The notes under the pieces are model-generated. The model saw only the letters and a list, made by a program, of their open reading frames with translations. It was not told the DNA's origin and made no database searches. From assembly GCA_902778995.1 (NCBI GenBank), contig CACYZW010000050.1, positions 1-39,977 on the forward strand: a stretch of 39,977 nucleotides of DNA, read 5' to 3'. The position numbers and the translations under genes are program-made. Of the stretch, positions 8,320 to 16,450 are shown one piece after another; the first letter of the stretch is position 1; each line of letters starts with the position of its first letter. The DNA is from an uncultured Eubacteriales bacterium. GTDB taxonomy: Bacteria > Bacillota > Clostridia > Christensenellales > Aristaeellaceae.

Positions 8320-8475
8320 GCTGTGAAAGCGGGCGGAAGAGGCGCCTGCGGTGCATGTTCCGGCGGCAAACTGCCGCCTACCCGGCTTTCTGTGGCGACC
8401 GATATGCGCCGCTGCAAATCGCCCTGCTTTCGTCCATGGCGTAACGCCTGCGGGCTGCTGATTCAGGGAAACAAG
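8320..8475 (+). repeat. Dispersed repeat, copy 2 (longest)
   Basis: Non-coding DNA between two envelope genes. Its 5' part matches copy 1 (5161-5222, opposite strand). Its outer parts match copy 3 (22935-23055, opposite strand), including 17 identical bases GCTTTCGTCCATGGCGT (8426-8442) and CTGTGAA(A/G)GCGGGCGGAA (from 8321). No promoter was seen in this 260-bp gap. Confidence 0.65.
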
Positions 8476-8546
8476 CGCCGACGCCGGACGATGTGCGCAG
8501 AGCAAGCGAAAGGCAACGATAGATGAATCAATGGGAGGAAAAGCGT

Positions 8547-10310
8547 ATGAAGAGGATCGCGATAATGCTTCTGGCCGTCGCGCTGGCGGCGGTGCTGGGG
8601 GCGGCCGCCCTTGCGGAGGGCTGGACCGAGTACGTCAACAAGGACGGCGCCAAGGTCTACGCTGATTATGATACCGATTCCAAGGTCATCGCCAAGCTCA
8701 ACAAGGGCGATAAGGTGACGGTGATCGACGTGGTGGACATGCGCGGCAAGTGGAACGAGGTGTCCGTCAAGGTCAAGGGCAAGAAGAAGAGAGGGTTCAT
8801 GCTCAGCAAGTACATCGACCCGAATCCGCCCTGCCAGCACAAGTGGAGCAAGTGGACCATCATCGACGAGCCTACCTGCGTCAGCACCGGCTATCGTGAG
8901 CGCCACTGCGTCAAGTGCGGCATAATTGACGACGAGGTGATGCCCAAGACCGGCCATACCTATGGCAAGTGGAAGATCACCCGGGAGCCGACCTGCACCA
9001 GGGAGGGCCAGAAGACGCGCACCTGCGTGGTCTGTGGCCACAAGCAGACCCAGTCCATCGAAAAGGCACCCCATGAGTACGGCAAGTGGATCGTCACCAA
9101 GGAGCCGACCTGCACCGCGAAGGGCAGCCGCTACCGCAAGTGCAAGGTGTGCGGCCATAAGCAGGAGCAGGCCATGGACAAGCTGCCCCACGACTTTGGC
9201 AAGTGGGTCGTGGAGCGGGAAGCCACCTGCACCAAAACGGGGCTGCGCACCCGCACCTGCCGGGAATGCGGCTATGTGCAGGAGCAGACCATCGACAAGC
9301 TGCCCCACGATTACAAGTGGGAGATCATCGTGAAGGCCACTGACCATTCCGCCGGCACCCGCCAGCAGGTGTGCCAGGTCTGCGGCCATACCGAGCCCGC
9401 GGTATCCTATGATCCCAAGGGCACGCTGCGCCGGGGCGACCGGGGCGAGGAGGTGCGCGCGGTTCAGAAGCTGCTGGCCGACCAGAATTACCTGACCGCG
9501 AGCGGTGTGGACGGCATCTTCGGCGGCGGCATGGAGCGGGCTGTCATGCAGTTCCAGAAGGACCAGGGCCTCAACCCCGACGGCATCGCCTGGCCGCAGA
9601 CCATCAAGCGCCTGAACCACGATTTCGGCCCCTGGACGATGGCCGCGCCGCTGACCCGCTGGGCGAACGGCGTGCGCGTGCGCGTGTGCAAGGATTGCGG
9701 CTATGAGCAGCGGGAGACCATCGGCGCCGGCGCCATTGAGCGCAGGCAAAGGGGCGAGGACGTGCGCACCATTCAGAAGATGCTGGGCGGCCTGGGCTAC
9801 AATCCCGGCAGCTTCGACGGCATCTATGGCGCGAAGCTGGACACCGCCTACGCGGACTTTGCCGCCGATAACGACATCGACTTCGAGCCCGGCATGCTGT
9901 GGCCCGGCCATGTGGACGCCCTGGTGAACGGCTGGATGGCCGCCCAGAGCGAGCAAAGCTGGAAGGGCAAGGGCAATGTGAGCTCGCCCGTGGATCTGGC
10001 GCTGACCGTGACGCCCGTCGGCGAAGCGGAGGACGGCATGCGCACCTACAACTGGCGTTTGAACAACCTGGGCAGCACCGCCTGCACCTTCGAAGCGCTG
10101 CTGTTGAGCTACGGCGACAAGCCTGATTTCCGACAGAACACCCTGACCCTGGTCGTCGACGGCGTTGCGCTGAAGGCCAACAACGCAAACAGCGCCTCCG
10201 GCAGCTTTACCGTCGCTTCGGATTGGGGCGAGGGCAAGCTGAACTTCTGCGCGCTGGCCGTGGTCGACAGAACCGGCGATATTTGGAACAGCAACGTGGT
10301 GTTCGACTGA
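8547..10310 (+). CDS. Secreted SH3 / Cys-rich-repeat / peptidoglycan-binding protein
   Basis: A 587-residue exported protein. The start is ATG 8547, because GGGAGGAAAA lies 7 nt upstream; an in-frame ATG at 8523 lacks a site. Order: signal peptide (1-24), SH3-like domain (about 26-85), tandem 39-residue repeats (about 92-285), peptidoglycan-binding domain 1 (about 291-355, GDRGEEVRAVQKLL), one more Cys repeat, peptidoglycan-binding domain 2 (RGEDVRTIQKMLGGLGY), and a C-terminal beta domain of about 110 residues. Each repeat has the pattern H-x-(Y/F)GKW-x-EPTC-x5-G-x-R-x-C-x-x-CG, as in metal-knuckle-like repeats of Clostridia surface proteins. It probably binds the wall. Confidence 0.85.
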   Translation: MKRIAIMLLAVALAAVLGAAALAEGWTEYVNKDGAKVYADYDTDSKVIAKLNKGDKVTVIDVVDMRGKWNEVSVKVKGKKKRGFMLSKYIDPNPPCQHKWSKWTIIDEPTCVSTGYRERHCVKCGIIDDEVMPKTGHTYGKWKITREPTCTREGQKTRTCVVCGHKQTQSIEKAPHEYGKWIVTKEPTCTAKGSRYRKCKVCGHKQEQAMDKLPHDFGKWVVEREATCTKTGLRTRTCRECGYVQEQTIDKLPHDYKWEIIVKATDHSAGTRQQVCQVCGHTEPAVSYDPKGTLRRGDRGEEVRAVQKLLADQNYLTASGVDGIFGGGMERAVMQFQKDQGLNPDGIAWPQTIKRLNHDFGPWTMAAPLTRWANGVRVRVCKDCGYEQRETIGAGAIERRQRGEDVRTIQKMLGGLGYNPGSFDGIYGAKLDTAYADFAADNDIDFEPGMLWPGHVDALVNGWMAAQSEQSWKGKGNVSSPVDLALTVTPVGEAEDGMRTYNWRLNNLGSTACTFEALLLSYGDKPDFRQNTLTLVVDGVALKANNANSASGSFTVASDWGEGKLNFCALAVVDRTGDIWNSNVVFD

Positions 10311-10322
10311 TTTAAGCGCATT

Positions 10323-10348
10323 TTGCCCGGCGCCAATGCGCCGGGCAA
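10323..10348 (+). terminator. Hairpin between envelope genes
   Basis: An 11-bp stem TTGCCCGGCGC (10323-10333) with its complement at 10338-10348 and a CAAT loop. It starts 12 nt after the stop codon and ends 23 nt before the next start. The U-tract is weak, so it may only attenuate. Confidence 0.55.
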
Positions 10349-10371
10349 TCCCTGTGTAAGGAGTGTGAAAT

Positions 10372-11580
10372 ATGAAGAGAGTCATCACCGCCATACTGGC
10401 GGTTGCGCTGCTGGCGGCCCTTGCGCTGCCTGCGGTGGCGGACGCCTTTACACTGTACGTCACCCAGGACGGCGTCAGGATCTATGCCAAAAAGAGCACC
10501 GATTCCAAGGTGTACGGAAAGCTGTCCCGGGGCAGGAAGGTGCTGATTGAAAAAAAGAGCGGCAATTGGTATGCCGTACTGGTGGAGGATCCGTCAGGCG
10601 ACGGCCAGACGCTCGGCTGGATTCAGGCCAAGTATCTGAGCACGACCAAGCCCTCCAAGCAGAAGAAAAAGGACCCGAAAAAGACCGACAAGGCGAAGGC
10701 GGCTGCGGCATCCGCGCAGAAGGAAATCGAGCGCGTGATGAAAACCATGCAGGATGTCGAAGCCTACGAGGCGGAGGTGGTCACCAAAACCGAGAAGGGC
10801 ACCGTTGCGCTGCGTTGGCAGCCCACCACGAACGGCATGCTGATACTGCACCTGATGAACGGAAGGCGGGTGAAGGTGCTGGCCGAGGGCGACGGGTGGA
10901 TGCAGGTGTCCGACCCGGAAAGCGGCTACATCGGCTATATGTCCAGCCGTTATCTGACCAGGGTCGAGGAGCTTGCGGGCGACGAAGAGGACGCGGCGGA
11001 GGATCAGAGCGAGGCGCCCGTGGCCCGCACGGCCAAGCCCTTTGACGAATCGCTGGATGTCAATCACCTGCCCGACGGCGATTACCCCGTCGGCTTTGAC
11101 CGGGGCGACGTGGCCCGCCTGGCCTCCGGCATCTTCATGGACAACGTGCATGTCTATACGATGGACCTGTACGCCGCCGCCGATATCGAGGCCCTGGCGC
11201 CGGGCGATACCGTCGTGGTTGAGGGCGAGAGCATCGCCGTCAAAACCGTGGAAAGGGACGGCAATCTCGTGCGCGTCAACGGTGGCCTGGGCGCGGAAAA
11301 CGGCTGTGATTTCAAGAGAGAAGAGGACGGCGGCTATCGCGTGGACGGCTACGACGATCTGCCCACCTATACCGAGCTGGGCGTGACTTCGCTGGCGGTG
11401 GACGAATCGGCGGTGTTCCATGATGCCTCCGATATCGAGAGCGACCCCGTCACCGTGGATTACGACGGCATTGTGGAAGCCATGCAGGGCGCGCCGATCA
11501 GCAGCTTCTCTCCCTCGGGCACCACGGTGACCCTTCAGTCAGGCAAGGTCGTGAAGATCGTTCGCGAATATACGCCGTGA
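10372..11580 (+). CDS. Secreted protein with two SH3-like domains and an unknown C-terminal domain
   Basis: A 402-residue exported protein with a signal peptide of about 1-23 (cleavage near AVA-DA). SH3-like domain 1 (about 26-83) contains GVRIYAKKSTDSKVYGKL and GWIQAKYLS and resembles the first domain of the preceding protein. A Lys-rich linker (90-112) and a short helix precede SH3-like domain 2 (about 135-198, ending GYMSSRYL). An acidic linker and about 190 residues without a recognised fold follow. GTAAGGAG precedes the ATG. It is probably co-expressed with the gene before it, since no good promoter lies between them. Role unknown; a wall association is likely. Confidence 0.78.
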   Translation: MKRVITAILAVALLAALALPAVADAFTLYVTQDGVRIYAKKSTDSKVYGKLSRGRKVLIEKKSGNWYAVLVEDPSGDGQTLGWIQAKYLSTTKPSKQKKKDPKKTDKAKAAAASAQKEIERVMKTMQDVEAYEAEVVTKTEKGTVALRWQPTTNGMLILHLMNGRRVKVLAEGDGWMQVSDPESGYIGYMSSRYLTRVEELAGDEEDAAEDQSEAPVARTAKPFDESLDVNHLPDGDYPVGFDRGDVARLASGIFMDNVHVYTMDLYAAADIEALAPGDTVVVEGESIAVKTVERDGNLVRVNGGLGAENGCDFKREEDGGYRVDGYDDLPTYTELGVTSLAVDESAVFHDASDIESDPVTVDYDGIVEAMQGAPISSFSPSGTTVTLQSGKVVKIVREYTP

Positions 11581-11595
11581 CGACATGATTTCCTG

Positions 11596-11645
11596 CAAGC
11601 GGTTCCGGTCCCCTTCTGGCTGCCGGAGCCGCTTGTCGCGTATCG
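11596..11645 (+). terminator. Possible terminator after the double-SH3 gene
   Basis: CAAGCGGTTCCGG (11596-11608) pairs with 11633-11645 through 13 bp with one G-U, closing a 24-nt loop. The tail is not U-rich. Confidence 0.45.
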
Positions 11646-11710
11646 CCGGGGGGACAGAGCCCCTTCCGACGTCATTATAAGGAAAATACTCCCGAAATTG
11701 CGGGACGGGC

Positions 11711-11740
11711 TTGACGATAGGGGCCCGCGTAGGTTAAAAT
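11711..11740 (+). promoter_or_regulatory. SigA promoter of the coiled-coil protein
   Basis: TTGACG (11711-11716), 18-nt spacer, TAAAAT (11735-11740), 35 nt before the ATG. Confidence 0.7.
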
Positions 11741-11775
11741 AAAGTTGGATGTATACACGCAAAGGAGGATAAAAC

Positions 11776-12570
11776 ATGTTCGGAAGCAAGAAGATACAGG
11801 AGCTGGAAGACAAGGTACGCGAACTGACGGAGAGCCTGAGCAAGCAGCAGGCTGAGAACGCCGACCTGACCCGGCAGCTTGACAGCGCGAAGAGCCGCAT
11901 CGCGGGGATGGAAGCGCAGCTGAGGGACTTCAACCTGGAACAGGCTGTGGAAGAGGCCAGGGCCTCCCGAGCGGAGTTTGAGGGCCTGAAGGAGCTCTAT
12001 TCCCGCAAGAACCGGGAATTTGACGAGTTCAAAGAGGAGGAGGAGCAGCGGTTTGCCCGGGATCAGGCGCTCCAGCGTCACAACCTGGAGAACGAGATCC
12101 GCGACAATCGACAGGCCAATCAGGACTATGTCACCAGCACGGTCAAGACCTTCGGCGAGAGCTATAATTACTATCTGAACCAGATCAAGGTGCTGATGGA
12201 CGCGCTGGGCAGCGTGGCCACCCGCACCGGCGAAGCGCTGTTTTCCGGCGGGAACGCCGACCTGAGGGCCAGCTTCGGCCATCAGATGCGCGATCTGCTG
12301 AAATCCGGCGTGGAGGGCTTCGTGGACGACGATGACGATATCGTGGTCGAGGCCGAGGACGCCCCGGAGCTGTACGAGGACGCAGTGGCGGACGCTTACA
12401 GGGACGCGGTCGACGAGACTGCACAAGCGATGGACGCGGCGGAGGACGCCGCCGAGGAAGCGAAGGACGCGGCGGAGGATGCCGCCGATAAAGTGGAAGA
12501 GGCAGAGGACGCCGCAGAGGCGTACCAGGAGAAGCTCAAGTCAATAGACGAGGAGACGGACGAGCCGTAA
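11776..12570 (+). CDS. Cytoplasmic coiled-coil protein with acidic Ala-rich tail
   Basis: A 264-residue protein without signal peptide or TM segment. Residues 5-118 are a long heptad-rich coiled coil (ELEDKVRELTESL, then alternating charged and hydrophobic residues). Residues 120-180 form a helical region with a YNYYLNQIKVLMDALGSV stretch. The last 80 residues are extremely acidic and alanine-rich (DAAEDAAEEAKDAAEDAADK) and probably form another amphipathic helix. AAAGGAGGATAAAAC precedes the ATG, and it has its own promoter. It resembles scaffolding proteins in general shape only; no family is recognised. It is the only member of this gene run that is not exported. Confidence 0.75.
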   Translation: MFGSKKIQELEDKVRELTESLSKQQAENADLTRQLDSAKSRIAGMEAQLRDFNLEQAVEEARASRAEFEGLKELYSRKNREFDEFKEEEEQRFARDQALQRHNLENEIRDNRQANQDYVTSTVKTFGESYNYYLNQIKVLMDALGSVATRTGEALFSGGNADLRASFGHQMRDLLKSGVEGFVDDDDDIVVEAEDAPELYEDAVADAYRDAVDETAQAMDAAEDAAEEAKDAAEDAADKVEEAEDAAEAYQEKLKSIDEETDEP

Positions 12571-12575
12571 AACCT

Positions 12576-12607
12576 GCGAAACGCGGCCTGTAGAGACCGC
12601 GTTTCGC
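12576..12607 (+). terminator. Hairpin after the coiled-coil gene
   Basis: GCGAAACGCGG (12576-12586) pairs perfectly with 12597-12607 around a 10-nt loop, just after the stop codon. No U-tract follows; a weak terminator or stability hairpin. Confidence 0.5.
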
Positions 12608-12665
12608 ACTGTTATGACCGGCATGACCGGAGAGATACCATTACAGGACCGATGGGAGAACACGC

Positions 12666-13841
12666 ATGAGGAATCGTTTACGCTGGATGACTGCGCTGGG
12701 GCTTGCCGCCCTGCTGCTGGGACAGGCGGGGCTTGGGGGCCTCGCCGGGGCGCGGGCTGATAACATCGTCATCGAGACGGAGGAGGACGTCGTCATCGAA
12801 CCGTTGGAAATCGACGGGCTCGGCGCGCTGGCTCTGGGCGACCTGGTCACGGAACTGGATTCGCCGACGGCGGAGCCCACGAAGACGCCCAAACCCACCA
12901 GAACGCCCGAGCCCACGAAGGAGCCGGAGGAAAAGCCGCCGTGGCTCACCTCCGTCAACTATCCGAAGGACAAGGTCAACTTTGAAAGGGAGATCTGGCG
13001 GATAATGACGGGCAAATGGGGCCTCAAGGACTATCAGGCCGCCGGTCTGATGAGCAGCATACAGGCCGAGAGCTCCTTCTGCCCCTACAACGCCCAGGGC
13101 ATGGGCGGCTCGGACGATCGCGGCAAGTATCTCTACAAGACCGGCGATTCGGTGGGCTTCGGCCTTTGCCAGTGGACCTCCTCCGGGCGCAAGGCCGCGC
13201 TGCGGCGCTTCGCCGCTTCCAGGGGCAGCGAGGACCTGGTGTGGGATTTCGATACCCAGATGGCATACATGCACAGGGAGCTGGACATGGATGCCCTCAA
13301 GGCCACCCGGACGCTGTACGAGGCCGCGGAGTGGGCGGTGATGCGCTACGAGCGCCCCAACCAGCGCTATGCCAATTCCTGGCCGGGTACCCGCTATGAG
13401 AAGGGCCTGAGGATCTACAAAAACCACGTCGGCAAGGCCTACGCGGAGCCCGAGCTGGAATTCTCGGTGAAATACGGCAAGAACAACGCCCTCGATATCG
13501 GCACCCTTGCGCTGGATGCCGACGCCATGGGCAGCCTGACGGTGAGCAGCAACTATTACTGGCGGCTGACCCAGGTGGACGCCACCGTTGAGGGCTGGCT
13601 TGGGGTGCGCTGCGCGTCCTTCTACTATCCCAGCCAGACGGAGGCCTGCGTGTGCGGCTATCCCTGCGAGGGGGAGAAGGCGCTGAACCTGAGCGTGCTC
13701 ACGCCGCTCGAGCCGGGCGAGAACTATACCGCTACCCTGCGCTTTGAGATTTTCAGGGGCAAGCACGAGGTCAAGACGGTGAAGATCAGCGTGACCGGCA
13801 AGGCGGTCCAGGCGACGGAAGCGCCGGAGGCGGAGGAATGA
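12666..13841 (+). CDS. Secreted phage-tail-lysozyme-like muramidase
   Basis: A 391-residue exported protein with signal peptide at about 1-31. A Pro/Thr linker with TPKPTRTPEPTKEPEE (about 74-89) leads to a lysozyme-like domain (about 95-250). It shows the order typical of phage-tail-lysozyme domains: an AAGLMSSIQAESSF segment with the likely catalytic Glu135, then GFGLCQWTSSGRKAAL (164-179) and a helical WAVMRYERP region near the end. A C-terminal beta domain (about 260-380) looks like an Ig-like wall module. The weak ribosome site is GGGAG. Such domains cleave peptidoglycan glycan strands. No phage genes surround it, so a cellular wall-remodelling role is more likely than a tail function. 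Confidence 0.8.
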   Translation: MRNRLRWMTALGLAALLLGQAGLGGLAGARADNIVIETEEDVVIEPLEIDGLGALALGDLVTELDSPTAEPTKTPKPTRTPEPTKEPEEKPPWLTSVNYPKDKVNFEREIWRIMTGKWGLKDYQAAGLMSSIQAESSFCPYNAQGMGGSDDRGKYLYKTGDSVGFGLCQWTSSGRKAALRRFAASRGSEDLVWDFDTQMAYMHRELDMDALKATRTLYEAAEWAVMRYERPNQRYANSWPGTRYEKGLRIYKNHVGKAYAEPELEFSVKYGKNNALDIGTLALDADAMGSLTVSSNYYWRLTQVDATVEGWLGVRCASFYYPSQTEACVCGYPCEGEKALNLSVLTPLEPGENYTATLRFEIFRGKHEVKTVKISVTGKAVQATEAPEAEE

Positions 13842-13929
13842 CGGCAGGTTTGCCAGAGATGAATACGACGCGGCGGCGGCTATCGGGCCGCCGTCGCAAA
13901 TTGAAAGAAACCCTTCGCACACTGGAAGC

Positions 13930-13963
13930 ATGGCAACCGCCGAAATTGGCGGTTGCCATTTGA
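13930..13963 (+). terminator. Intrinsic terminator after the lysozyme-like gene
   Basis: ATGGCAACCGCC (13930-13941) pairs perfectly with 13948-13959 around a 6-nt loop, followed by TTGATTT. It closes the envelope gene run about 90 nt after its last stop codon. GC-rich inverted sequence at 13870-13895 may add a second stem. The remaining gap to 14105 holds only the trpB promoter region. Confidence 0.75.
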
Positions 13964-14039
13964 TTTCCACCTGTCGGCCTTCCTCTGTAAAATTCCCGGC
14001 AATCTTGCCCCCGCGCTTTCCCAACGGGAGAAAATACAG

Positions 14040-14045
14040 TATAAT
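14040..14045 (+). promoter_or_regulatory. -10 element upstream of trpB
   Basis: A perfect TATAAT at 14040-14045 with a poor -35 (TTTCCC at 14017-14022, 17 nt away). The leader to the TTG start is about 55 nt, too short for a T-box or a trp attenuator, and none was seen. Confidence 0.5.
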
Positions 14046-14105
14046 AAGAACAGTGACGGTAACTGGAAATGATTACTTCCACAACGCAGAAGGGGGCGCA
14101 GGCGC

Positions 14106-15362
14106 TTGAATCAATACAGGGATTTTGACAACTATCTGAAGGAGCAGCCGTCGGCGAACGGCTATTTCGGGAAATACGGCGGTAACTATCTGGAGGACCC
14201 GGAGCTGATCAAGGCCTTCAACGAGTATGCCGAGGCCTACAACACCATTGCCCAGTCGGCCCAGTTCATCGCCGAGCTGCGGCGCATCCGCCGGGATTTC
14301 CAGGGGCGGCCCACGCCGGTGTATCACTGTCAGAACCTTTCAAACCTGCTTGGGCGGACGCAGATCTACCTCAAGCGCGAGGATCTGAACCACACCGGAG
14401 CCCACAAGCTGAACCACTGCATGGGCGAGGGGCTGCTTGCGAAGTACATGGGCAAGAAGAAGCTGATTGCCGAGACAGGCGCAGGTCAGCACGGCGTGGC
14501 CCTGGCCACCGCCGCCGCCTACTTCGGCATGGAATGCGACATCTACATGGGCGAGGTGGACATCGCCAAGCAGGCGCCCAACGTCACCCGCATGAAGCTG
14601 CTGGGCGCGAACGTGATCCCCGTCAGCTTCGGCCTGAAGACGCTGAAGGAGGCCGTGGACGCCGCGTTCATGGCCTATGCGAAGGAGTACAGGGACGCGG
14701 TCTACTGCATCGGCACCGCCGCCGGTCCCCATCCCTTCCCGCTGATGGTGCGCGACTTCCAGTTTTGCATCGGCGAGGAGGCCCGGTCGCAGTTCGTGGC
14801 GCAGACCGGCCACCTGCCGGACCGGGTGGTGGCCTGCGTGGGCGGCGGATCCAATTCCATCGGCATGTTCACGCCCTTCCTGGCCGACCCGGTGGAGCTG
14901 GTGGGCGTGGAGCCCCTGGGCCGCGGCCCCGCGCTGGGCGACAACGCGGCGTCCATCACCTATGGCGAAGAGGGCGTCATGCACGGCTTCAAGAGCATCA
15001 TGCTGGCCGACGAGGACGGCAACCCGGCCCCGGTCTATTCCAACGCCAGCGGCCTGGATTACCCCGCCGCCGGCCCGGAGCACGCCCTGCTGCACGACAT
15101 GGACCGGGTGCACTACGTCACCGTGGACGACGACGAGGCCATCGAGGCGCTGTTCCTGCTGTCCCGGCACGAGGGCATCATCCCCGCCATCGAGAGCGCC
15201 CACGCCCTGGCCTACGCCATCCGCGAGGCCCGCAAGGGCCTGACGGGCTCGATCCTGGTCAACCTGTCCGGGCGCGGCGACAAGGACCTGGACTTCGTCG
15301 TGGAACACTACGGCTACGGCCCGGATTTCCTTGCGAAGATGGCCGCGCGGAGAAAGGGGTAG
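14106..15362 (+). CDS. trpB: Tryptophan synthase beta chain-like PLP enzyme, without trpA
   Basis: A 418-residue fold-type II PLP enzyme of TrpB length. Tryptophan synthase beta condenses indole with serine. Landmarks: [15 protein letters not shown] with the PLP lysine Lys101, [11 protein letters not shown] with the catalytic Glu123, the phosphate-binding GGGSNS near 242, [24 protein letters not shown] and the closing SGRGDKD. All are close to canonical TrpB1, but SNASGLDYP and DNAASITYG differ slightly. The start is TTG at 14106 behind an AGGGGG site. No trpA or other trp gene is present; a class II aldolase gene follows after 4 nt. It may work on free indole, or on a different beta-substitution substrate. 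Confidence 0.88.
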   Translation: MNQYRDFDNYLKEQPSANGYFGKYGGNYLEDPELIKAFNEYAEAYNTIAQSAQFIAELRRIRRDFQGRPTPVYHCQNLSNLLGRTQIYLKREDLNHTGAHKLNHCMGEGLLAKYMGKKKLIAETGAGQHGVALATAAAYFGMECDIYMGEVDIAKQAPNVTRMKLLGANVIPVSFGLKTLKEAVDAAFMAYAKEYRDAVYCIGTAAGPHPFPLMVRDFQFCIGEEARSQFVAQTGHLPDRVVACVGGGSNSIGMFTPFLADPVELVGVEPLGRGPALGDNAASITYGEEGVMHGFKSIMLADEDGNPAPVYSNASGLDYPAAGPEHALLHDMDRVHYVTVDDDEAIEALFLLSRHEGIIPAIESAHALAYAIREARKGLTGSILVNLSGRGDKDLDFVVEHYGYGPDFLAKMAARRKG

Positions 15363-15366
15363 TGCC

Positions 15367-16218
15367 ATGAGCCTGGTCAACGCCATAGACCTCGTCCGGG
15401 AGGCCGACGCAAAGAACGCGGCGGTGCTCTCCTTCGTGTGCATCGATTACAACGAGGCGCGGGCCGTCGTCAACGCCGCCGAGCAGACCGGCAAGCCCGC
15501 CATAATCATGCTGCTGCCCGAGTACGTGAGCCGGTTCAGCCTGAACGGCTTCGGCGAGTTCGCGGCCATGGTGCAGTTCATGGCGCGGCACACCGACGCC
15601 CGCATCGGCCTGCACCTGGACCACACCTACGACGAGGCGGAGGCCCGCTGGGCCATCGAGTGCGGCTTTACCTCGATCATGTTCGACGCCTCCCGGGACG
15701 ATTTGCAGACCAACATCCGCCGCACCCGCGCCATGGTGGACTATGCCCATGCCCGGGGCGTGGCGGTGGAATCGGAGCTGGGCAGCGTGGGGCTGGCCAG
15801 CGAGCGCTGGGGCGAGAAGGCCGACCTGTTCACCAAGCCCGACGCCGTGGCGCTGTTCTGCCGGGAGACCGGCGTGGATTCCCTGGCCATCGCCATCGGC
15901 AACGCCCACGGGGATTATTTGCAGACGCCCAATCTGGACTTGAAGCGGCTGGACGAGATCGACGCCGCCACCGACACGCCCCTGGTGCTGCACGGCGGCA
16001 GCGGCATCCCGGAGGACCAGCTGGTTCAGGCGTTCAGCCGGGGCATCAACAAGTTCAACTACGGCACCGACGTGAAGCGCTGCTACATTCAGGCGATTCA
16101 CGACTACATGGCGGAGCACGACCCGCCCGGAAGCCTGGACGTACTGGGCATCCCCGCCACGGTTCAACAGGCCATGACGGCGCTGATCGTCCGGAAGCTG
16201 TCGCTGTCCAGAATGTGA
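15367..16218 (+). CDS. Class II (zinc-dependent) fructose-bisphosphate/tagatose aldolase family
   Basis: A 283-residue cytoplasmic (beta/alpha)8 aldolase, the normal length for the short class II group. Visible residues: LHLDHTYD with Asp85 and the zinc ligand His86, FTSIMFDAS (101-109), VESELGSVG (134-142), IGNAHGDYL with His181, and LHGGSG with His209 and the phosphate-binding glycines. KFNYGTDVKR supplies the second phosphate site. The start is ATG 15367 with AAGGGG at 8 nt; it begins 4 nt after trpB, so the two form one transcript. Class II aldolases cleave ketose phosphates into two trioses or a triose plus an aldehyde. The substrate here is not evident. Confidence 0.9.
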   Translation: MSLVNAIDLVREADAKNAAVLSFVCIDYNEARAVVNAAEQTGKPAIIMLLPEYVSRFSLNGFGEFAAMVQFMARHTDARIGLHLDHTYDEAEARWAIECGFTSIMFDASRDDLQTNIRRTRAMVDYAHARGVAVESELGSVGLASERWGEKADLFTKPDAVALFCRETGVDSLAIAIGNAHGDYLQTPNLDLKRLDEIDAATDTPLVLHGGSGIPEDQLVQAFSRGINKFNYGTDVKRCYIQAIHDYMAEHDPPGSLDVLGIPATVQQAMTALIVRKLSLSRM

Positions 16219-16444
16219 TAGTATACTCTTCTCAATTAAAAATTCAACATCTGTGGGCGCCTTTTTCGGATAGCAGTCGCGCCACTGCCTGCGGCAGGCG
16301 CGACCAGCCCGCGCGCATCCTTTGGATGCCAGCGCGGCGCTGCCCGGTCAACGATGCGCTGCATCGCCTCCCTCCGTTCCGCGCTGCCAGAACGAAAAAT
16401 TCATCCCACATCTTGTTCTATTTTTAATTGGGAATAGTATTATA
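16219..16444. mobile_element. MITE-like element with imperfect terminal inverted repeats
   Basis: The left end (16219-16257) and the complement of the right end (16405-16444) align over about 38 nt. Both contain CAATTAAAAAT, preceded by ATAC(T)-TTC and followed by AACA and TGTGGG. The roughly 225-bp element carries no gene; its interior has several GC-rich hairpins. It begins directly after the aldolase stop codon and ends in TA-rich DNA, compatible with a TA target. The AT-rich ends contrast with the GC-rich core. No transposase is encoded in the window. Confidence 0.65.
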
Positions 16445-16450
16445 CGCCTC

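Noticed and set aside
8463-10463. A 660-codon open frame opposite the SH3/Cys-repeat gene
   Set aside because: It is explained by codon bias of the plus-strand gene, whose repeats and domains are clear; its product shows low-complexity Ala/Gly/Leu/His sequence.
12666-13841. Prophage remnant suggested by the phage-tail-lysozyme-like domain
   Set aside because: The gene has a signal peptide and Pro-rich linker and is surrounded by cellular envelope genes; no structural phage genes or integrase are present.
12678-14024. A 440-codon minus-strand frame over the lysozyme-like gene
   Set aside because: Low-complexity product, no start signal, and it covers a well-supported gene and terminator.
13842-14105. 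T-box or trp attenuator upstream of trpB
   Set aside because: No T-box sequence (AGGGTGG-ACCGCG type) and no leader peptide with Trp codons; the leader after the -10 is only about 55 nt.
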